A stretch of DNA of 18,148 bases from Stenotrophomonas maltophilia (GTDB lineage Bacteria; Pseudomonadota; Gammaproteobacteria; Xanthomonadales; Xanthomonadaceae), in contig DJBL01000107.1 of the NCBI GenBank assembly GCA_002435595.1, positions 1-18,148 on the forward strand, in the 5' to 3' direction. Positions 13,529 to 18,148 of the stretch are shown one piece after another (position 1 is the first letter of the stretch; each line of letters begins with the position of its first letter). The notes under the pieces were generated by a model, which made no database searches, was not told where the DNA came from, and was given only the letters and a program-made list of their open reading frames with translations. The translations under genes were made by a program, and so were the position numbers.

Positions 13529-13534
13529 TACGAT
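13529..13534 (+). promoter_or_regulatory. Possible -10 box of azlCD
   Basis: TACGAT (4/6) lies 36 nt before the azlC ATG, giving a 5' untranslated region of about 29 nt. There is no clear -35 element; activation by the neighbouring Lrp-type regulator would be consistent with that. Confidence 0.25.
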
Positions 13535-13569
13535 CTTGTGCTCTGCAACACGGCAAGGCCGCGCCCTCC

Positions 13570-14325
13570 ATGCACAGCGACACTCCCCACCCGGCCACGC
13601 TCCGCGTGCCCCTGGCTGCCTCGCGGCCGGCGTTCCTGCGCGGCCTGTCCGACGCGGTGCCGGTCATGATCGGCTTCGTGCCGTTCTCGCTGGTCCTCGG
13701 TGCCCAGGCCAGCCAGAAAGGGCTCAGCGCGGTGGAAGTGCCCCTGATGACCGGGCTCAACTTCGCCGGCGGATCGGAGTTCGCCGCAGTGGCGCTGTGG
13801 ACCTTCCCGCCGCACGTGCTGCTGATCGTGGCGATGACCCTGCTGGTCAACAGTCGCCACCTGCTGATGGGGGCGGTGCTGGCGCCGTTCCTGTCCACCC
13901 TGCCGCGGCGCAAGGTACTGCCGGCGCTGTTCTTCATGTGCGACGAAAGCTGGGCGATGGGCCTGGCCGATGCGCGCCGACGCAGCGCAGAGGGCCTGGC
14001 CCCGGGCTTCGACCTGCGCTACTACATGGGCGTGTCGGTGGGCCTGCACCTGACCTGGGTGGTGTTCACCGCGGTCGGGGCGCTGATCGGCCCGATGATC
14101 GGCGACATCGAACAGTGGGGCTTCCACATGGCCTTCCCGGCGGTGTTCCTGGTGCTGCTCAAGGGCATGTGGACCGGCCTGCGCGCCGCGCGGCCCTGGC
14201 TGGTGAGCCTGGTCGTGGCCGCGGCCACCCACCTGCTGGTTCCCGGCGCGTGGTACGTGGCAACCGGCGCGGTGGCCGGGCTGGTGTCGGCATGGTGGTG
14301 GGCGGGGGTGCAGGATGATCGATAA
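13570..14325 (+). CDS. azlC: AzlC family branched-chain amino-acid exporter subunit
   Basis: The 251-residue inner-membrane protein is the large subunit of the AzlCD (LIV-E) amino-acid exporter. The family pattern is clear: FLRGLSDAVPVMIGFVPFSL near the N-terminus (about 20-40), VPLMTGLNFAGGSEFAAVAL (57-76), then LLVNSRHLLMGAVLAPFL (94-111) with the conserved Asn-Ser/Ala-Arg-His, and FFMCDESWAMGLAD (121-134). Several further hydrophobic helices follow (about 155-250). ATG 13570 fits the suggested promoter; the ORF is open far upstream but that part is antisense to the Lrp gene. The stop overlaps azlD by 11 nt. Substrates are likely branched-chain or related amino acids, as in Bacillus and Corynebacterium (BrnFE). 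Confidence 0.94.
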   Translation: MHSDTPHPATLRVPLAASRPAFLRGLSDAVPVMIGFVPFSLVLGAQASQKGLSAVEVPLMTGLNFAGGSEFAAVALWTFPPHVLLIVAMTLLVNSRHLLMGAVLAPFLSTLPRRKVLPALFFMCDESWAMGLADARRRSAEGLAPGFDLRYYMGVSVGLHLTWVVFTAVGALIGPMIGDIEQWGFHMAFPAVFLVLLKGMWTGLRAARPWLVSLVVAAATHLLVPGAWYVATGAVAGLVSAWWWAGVQDDR

Positions 14326-14614
14326 GCTGACGGTGCTGACCATCGTGTTGATGGCCGCCGCCACCTATTTCACCCGGATCGCCGGCTACCTGGCGCTGCG
14401 CAACCGCACATTGTCACCCCGGGTGGTGACAGTGATGGAAGCGGCGCCGGGCTGCGTGCTCATCTCGGTGATCGCCCCGCATTTCGTGGCCGAACGGCCC
14501 GCCGACCTGATCGCCCTGGCCATCACCCTGCTCGCGGCCAGCCGCCTGTCGATGCTGCCCACCGTGCTGATCGGCGTGGCCAGCGCAGCGGTGCTGCGCC
14601 ACCTGATGGGGTGA
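14315..14614 (+). CDS. azlD: AzlD family branched-chain amino-acid exporter small subunit
   Basis: This 99-residue membrane protein starts MIDKLTVLTIVLMAAATYFT and carries the family's R(I/V)xGxL pattern (ITRIAGYLAL-like, TRIAGYLALRNR at 20-31). Four hydrophobic segments are visible (about 5-28, 38-56, 63-75 and 80-97). AzlD pairs with AzlC to export branched-chain amino acids. The 11-nt overlap with azlC implies coupled translation. It ends 7 nt from the convergent stop of the coiled-coil gene; no terminator hairpin is visible in that space. Confidence 0.93.
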   Translation: MIDKLTVLTIVLMAAATYFTRIAGYLALRNRTLSPRVVTVMEAAPGCVLISVIAPHFVAERPADLIALAITLLAASRLSMLPTVLIGVASAAVLRHLMG

Positions 14615-14621
14615 TGGCCGC

Positions 14622-16034
14622 TCAGAAGCCGCCGCCGGTGCGGAAGCCGTTGCTGCTGCCACCACTGCTGCTGGTGCCACCGCCGGTTTGCCATGAACCG
14701 CCGGCACTGCCGGAGCCACCGCCCGAAGGCCGCGCGCGGGCCGCACTGGGCCCGCTGGAACGATGGCCGCCACTGCTGCCGCCGCCGCCGCCGAGCAGAC
14801 TGGACCACGCCGACACCGGCGCGGCCGCGTAGGCACTGCGCCGGGCATGGCTGGCCTGCACGCGGTACTCGCGCGCCTGCGCATGTTCCCGTGCCAGATG
14901 TTCACGGCGTGCCTGGCCGAGCAGCTCCACCCGTGCGCGGTCCTGTTGCATCTGCTGCTGCTGCGTGCGCAGGGCTTCGGCGACGCCGTCGATGCGCAGC
15001 CGTAGCTGGCGGACGTCGCCGAGCAGCCGGTCGTCCTCCGGCGAAGGGGTGGCAAGCACGCGCTGATCGACCTGCTCGGGGGACGCGCCGGCCAGCACAC
15101 CGGCCAGCTTCTCCAGGATGGCCATCCCGGTGGGATCGACCCAGGCCACGCAGGCATCGATGCTGGCCTGCACGGTATCGATCTCTGCGCGTTTGAGCTG
15201 GGACTCCAGCAGGGCTGCGCCCAGCGCCGCCTGGTGACCCTGCAGCTGCGCCTCGACCGGCTCCACGCCGGCGCCGACCAGCGCCGGGCGACGCACCTGT
15301 TCGACGCGGTCGGCGGCGGCTTCGGCCAGCGCCAGTTGCCCCTCGGCGTGCGCGTCCAGATGAGCGGGCAGGGCGGTCAGCAATGCGTAGTCGCGCGAGG
15401 CCGCTTCGAAGCCGCACAGCTGCGCCAACCAGCCATCGACGATGCGCGCCAGCGGCCCGGCGCGATAGTCGGCGCTGCCGAAACGGCGCTCGAGCAGGTA
15501 CATGAAAATCCGGTCCGCTTCATATGCGCCGGCCTTGGCGTCGCGTTCCTCATGCGCCGAGGTCGCCATCCGCCGCGCTGCATGCGCGGCATCGTCCGCG
15601 GCATGGAAGGCGGTCAACAACGGCTGGTAGCTGGGCTGCTGCTCCAGCGCGGCGTCCACCCCATCGCAGAGCAGCTGCAGGCGCTGGGCGGCGTCATCGC
15701 GCTGCACCTGCAGGGCGGCCGAGGCGACGCCGGTCGACTCCAGGGCGGCGCGCAGGGCGGCCAGCCGCTCGCGCTGGGCCTGGATCCGCGAGGCACGCTG
15801 GTGCAACGCCGGCAGGGTGTCCGCCGCCAGCGGGTCGTGCGCCGCGTCCGGCTGCCCGGCCAGGCTGTCCACCTGCACCCGCGCGATCTGTGCGAAGGCC
15901 TGGCGCAGCTGCCCGGCCAGGTCGGCCTGCGCCTGCACCAGGTCGCTGCAGCGGCTACCGGCCTGTTCCAGGGCCGCCTGCAACCGTGCGATTTCTGCGT
16001 CCACGTGGGCAACATCGCGGAATACCTCGTTCAC
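14622..16034 (-). CDS. Coiled-coil protein with Gly/Ser-rich tail in a TelA operon
   Basis: I do not recognise a named family. From GTG 16034 the protein has 470 residues. It is Ala/Gln/Arg/Glu-rich helix over most of its length, with strong coiled-coil heptads at 10-60, 75-130 and 335-395. A distinct, less repetitive segment (170-225; EADRIFMYLLERRFGSADYR, then IVDGWLAQLCGFEAASRDYA) may be a folded domain. The last 56 residues (415-470) are a Gly/Ser tail ending GFRTGGGF, like the glycine tails of some TPM-domain proteins. There is no signal peptide or membrane helix, so it is probably cytosolic. The GTG start has a perfect SD, AAGGAG (16043-16048), 8 nt upstream; an alternative start at 16079 would overlap the previous gene by 29 nt and lacks this SD. 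It is the last gene after TelA and the DUF6384-like gene. Confidence 0.82.
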   Translation of the reverse strand: MNEVFRDVAHVDAEIARLQAALEQAGSRCSDLVQAQADLAGQLRQAFAQIARVQVDSLAGQPDAAHDPLAADTLPALHQRASRIQAQRERLAALRAALESTGVASAALQVQRDDAAQRLQLLCDGVDAALEQQPSYQPLLTAFHAADDAAHAARRMATSAHEERDAKAGAYEADRIFMYLLERRFGSADYRAGPLARIVDGWLAQLCGFEAASRDYALLTALPAHLDAHAEGQLALAEAAADRVEQVRRPALVGAGVEPVEAQLQGHQAALGAALLESQLKRAEIDTVQASIDACVAWVDPTGMAILEKLAGVLAGASPEQVDQRVLATPSPEDDRLLGDVRQLRLRIDGVAEALRTQQQQMQQDRARVELLGQARREHLAREHAQAREYRVQASHARRSAYAAAPVSAWSSLLGGGGGSSGGHRSSGPSAARARPSGGGSGSAGGSWQTGGGTSSSGGSSNGFRTGGGF

Positions 16035-16050
16035 TGCTGCTTCTCCTTGC

Positions 16051-17559
16051 TCACCATTCGGTGATGTATCCACCGGCAACCGGAACGCTGAAGCTCGGCG
16101 ACAGGCGGCCGCGCGCCTTGATGCCGATCAGGTCGTCTTCAATGAGTCCGTTGTCCTGCTTGTCGGCGGCAACCCGATCGTAGACCGCCCTGGGCACGCG
16201 CACGGCAAAGGTGGATGCGGCCTCGGTGGTGCCGGTTTCCTCGTTGCGGATCTGCAGCGCGGTGGCAGTGCCACTGCCATCCAGGGCCTCCACCACCAGG
16301 TAGTAGTTGCGGCCACCGGCGGCGTCCTGGTTGTAGCGCCACACGCCGGATCGGGTGTCGCCGCGGTTGACGATGCGGTACTCCAGGCGCTCCTGCAGCA
16401 GCGCCACCATCGCTGCCACATCCGCCTGCGCCTGGCGGGCCTCGGCCAGGCTGCCATTGCGCAGCTGCCCCTCGGCGCGGGAGAGGGCGTCCTGCAGGCG
16501 CCGCCGGTCCTCGCCGGCAACCCCGGTGGCCAGGCCCTCGCTGCGCAGTTGCACCAGCGCGTCGGCCAGCGCAGCCTGGCTGGCCGCGTCCAGCGTGGCC
16601 TGGCGCAGCGTGCCTGCCGCCTCCTCGGCACGGGCCACCCGGCTCATCCGCAGTGCGGCATCACCGGCGGCGTACTCGCGCTGGCGCAGGCGTTCGGCCT
16701 CCGCGTTCAGGCCTGCCGCGATCGCAGCGGTGTTGGCCGCTTCCAGCTGTTCGCTGGCCTCGACCCCGCTGGCAAACGTCGCCATCGCCGCCTGCAGCCG
16801 GACCAGGGCGGCATCGCTGGCGGCCACCTGTTTCTTCGCAGCGATGATGGCGCTCCTGACCTGGTCGACCGCCGCCTGGTCGCGCACATCGGCGGCATGC
16901 CGGGTACGGGTCACGCCTGCCTCGCGCACCAGCGTGGGCAGTGGCGCCTCGGCGGTGCCGGCGCGGGCGATGTCGACCGCCGCGCGGGCGTCGTGCTGCG
17001 CCGCACGCACGGTGGCCGTCATCGCGGCCAGTCGATCGGGATGCGTGGCCGGCGCGCGTGCTTCCAGCGCTGCCAGGTCTGCCTCCAGCGTGCGCAGGCG
17101 TGCACTGGCCGCAGCCAGCCCGTTACCGACGAGGGTCACCTGCTCGTTGACCGCCGCCATGAAGCGCTCGGCATCGCGTTCCCGCACGCCGCGCATGCCC
17201 GCAGCCACCAGCAGGACCAGCGCCAGCAACAGGACCGCCCCCAGCACCGCCGCCAGCCCGAACCTGAGCAGGCGGCGGCGCCCGACCCAGCAACCGGCCA
17301 GCCATGCCTTCCAGCCGGTCGGAGCCACGTAGACATAGCGCCGCTCGTGCTGGGCCTGGATGCCCGCGTCCAGGATCTGGTCGGAGACCTCAATGCCCTG
17401 GGCGCGGTACAGGTCGGCCAGGCGCCGCTTCAGGGCGACCCGGTCGTGGCCGTTTTCGGCCAGCGTCCTCAACTCCGCGTCGCGGTAGCGCAGCTGGTCC
17501 ACCACATCCATGGTCAGCAACGCAGCCTTGAGCTGCGCCGGGGATGTCGTCGCACTCAC
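16051..17559 (-). CDS. DUF6384-like membrane-anchored coiled-coil protein
   Basis: From GTG 17559 the product has 502 residues. An N-terminal cytosolic part (1-97; LKAALLTMDVVDQLRYRDAE, RRLADLYRAQGIEVSDQILD) precedes a single membrane helix (about 98-121) flanked by GRRRLLR, so the N-terminus is inside. A long extracytoplasmic coiled coil follows (about 125-370), then a beta-rich C-terminal domain (about 375-502; SGVWRYNQDAAGGRNYYLVV, ITEW end). The domain layout matches what I know as DUF6384 proteins beside TelA; this family name is from memory. The start lies 1 nt after the TelA stop (TGA-G-GTG), so translation is coupled; the longer ORF to 17757 overlaps telA in another frame and is rejected. 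ATG 17511 is an alternative start. Function is unknown; a membrane partner of TelA is the likely role. Confidence 0.8.
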   Translation of the reverse strand: MSATTSPAQLKAALLTMDVVDQLRYRDAELRTLAENGHDRVALKRRLADLYRAQGIEVSDQILDAGIQAQHERRYVYVAPTGWKAWLAGCWVGRRRLLRFGLAAVLGAVLLLALVLLVAAGMRGVRERDAERFMAAVNEQVTLVGNGLAAASARLRTLEADLAALEARAPATHPDRLAAMTATVRAAQHDARAAVDIARAGTAEAPLPTLVREAGVTRTRHAADVRDQAAVDQVRSAIIAAKKQVAASDAALVRLQAAMATFASGVEASEQLEAANTAAIAAGLNAEAERLRQREYAAGDAALRMSRVARAEEAAGTLRQATLDAASQAALADALVQLRSEGLATGVAGEDRRRLQDALSRAEGQLRNGSLAEARQAQADVAAMVALLQERLEYRIVNRGDTRSGVWRYNQDAAGGRNYYLVVEALDGSGTATALQIRNEETGTTEAASTFAVRVPRAVYDRVAADKQDNGLIEDDLIGIKARGRLSPSFSVPVAGGYITEW

Positions 17560-17560
17560 C

Positions 17561-18148
17561 TCAGCGCGTTTCCTGCACGGCCGGTGCCTGCAGCAGCGCG
17601 GCAAAGCGCTGCTTGCCCTGCTCGACATAGGTCGCGATCTCCGCCGCGTCGCGGGTCGCCTGCGCGCGCAGCTGCTCGATCTCCTGCAGCGAGGTTTCCT
17701 GGAAACGCACCACCGCATCGACCAGCTTGCGCACCGACTCCACGCCGATGGTGGCACCGTAACCGGCCTTCAATCCCTCGTGCAGGATGTCATCGCCGAT
17801 GGTGGCGACCGCTTCCAGTCCCTTGGACGTACCCTCGGTCATCGCGTTGAGGGTCTGGGTGGATTCATGCAGACCCAGCTGCGTGGTGAAGGCCAGGTTC
17901 AATGCGGTGAAACTGGTCTCGTTGGTGGAGAAGAACACCACCGAACGCTGGTTGACGCGGCGCTTGACCTCGTGGGACTGGTGCACGCGCAGCATGATCG
18001 CCTCGGAGGTGGCGTAGTTCACCTGCAGGTTCTCGGCCAGGTCCTTGGCCAACTGGTAGCGCGCCTGCTCGTGCTGCACCCGGCGCAGCGCCTCGTCACG
18101 GGCCATCGCCAGCCGGCCCGCGGCGGCGGCATCCGCGGCGGGGGCCGC
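17561..18148 (-). CDS. TelA-family (toxic anion resistance) protein, C-terminal part
   Basis: The last 195 residues are visible; the N-terminus is beyond the right edge. The sequence has the TelA/KlaA pattern: long helices with LAKDLAENLQVNYATSEAIM, then FFSTNETSFTALNLAFTTQL and LNAMTEGTSKGLEAVATIG, and the end domain EGLKAGYGATIGVESVRKLV with DAVVRFQETSLQEIEQLRAQ. The family was named for plasmid-borne tellurite resistance, but most chromosomal members have no proven role, and I make no resistance claim. The protein is predicted soluble and helical. The stop codon is 1 nt from the GTG start of the membrane-anchored coiled-coil gene, so the two are translationally coupled. Confidence 0.9.
   Translation of the reverse strand, partial: AAPAADAAAAGRLAMARDEALRRVQHEQARYQLAKDLAENLQVNYATSEAIMLRVHQSHEVKRRVNQRSVVFFSTNETSFTALNLAFTTQLGLHESTQTLNAMTEGTSKGLEAVATIGDDILHEGLKAGYGATIGVESVRKLVDAVVRFQETSLQEIEQLRAQATRDAAEIATYVEQGKQRFAALLQAPAVQETR

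Noticed and set aside
14622..14790. Simple-sequence repeat of GCC/ACC triplets as a mobile or unstable element
   Set aside because: It is the coding sequence of the Gly/Ser tail, in frame with the gene, and is not a pure repeat.
15817..17850. A 677-codon plus-strand ORF opposite the TelA operon
   Set aside because: Antisense to genes with coherent membrane and coiled-coil structure and coupled starts; its product has an ordinary shadow composition.
17561..18148. Tellurite resistance as the function of the TelA gene
   Set aside because: The family name comes from a plasmid determinant; no ter or other resistance genes are adjacent and the N-terminus is missing from the window.

Overview
The window is very GC-rich and almost fully coding, with short intergenic gaps, frequent stop/start overlaps and large mirror ORFs opposite the real genes. 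Gene content (a DUF3348-DUF802-OmpA-DUF2894 operon, a MgtA/MgtC cluster, a TelA-type operon, an azlCD-Lrp pair) suggests a chromosomal segment of a Lysobacteraceae/Xanthomonadaceae gammaproteobacterium such as Stenotrophomonas, Xanthomonas or Pseudoxanthomonas. That taxonomic call is inference from gene content and composition. I saw no rRNA, tRNA, insertion sequence, phage gene or CRISPR array.

Region 1 (1-7122, all minus strand, read right to left) is a magnesium-uptake cluster. It starts with an unusual leader region: a 30-codon, proline-rich leader ORF beginning MDPDP, with its own Shine-Dalgarno (SD), a C-rich rut-like stretch and a strong hairpin that includes its last codons. A 99-aa MgtE-N-like protein, the P3B-type Mg2+ ATPase MgtA, an MgtC/SapB-family protein and a FixL/FixJ-like two-component pair follow. 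A separate thioredoxin-fold lipoprotein runs off the left edge. The leader closely resembles the enterobacterial mgtA leader peptide MgtL (MEPDP...) and is the most striking signal in the window.

Region 2 (7123-11449, minus) is a tightly coupled four-gene operon: DUF3348, a four-helix MotA/ExbB-like membrane protein with a long coiled-coil tail of 51-residue repeats (DUF802), a MotB/OmpA-like peptidoglycan-binding partner, and DUF2894. It has the parts expected of an ion-driven stator or motor of unknown function, with a layout like the ZorA/ZorB pair of Zorya defence systems but without the known Zorya effectors.

Region 3 (11450-14614) has a plus-strand Cys-rich periplasmic TonB-C-domain protein. 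It converges on a minus-strand pair, an Lrp/AsnC regulator followed by a 3-methyladenine DNA glycosylase. The Lrp gene is divergent from azlCD, a branched-chain amino-acid exporter; the 115-bp space between them carries a clean inverted repeat that may be the operator.

Region 4 (14622-18148, minus) is a TelA-type operon: the C-terminal part of a TelA (toxic anion resistance) protein, a membrane-anchored coiled-coil protein (DUF6384-like), and a soluble coiled-coil protein with a Gly/Ser-rich tail. The last two start at GTG codons close to or overlapping the preceding stop. Their function is unknown.
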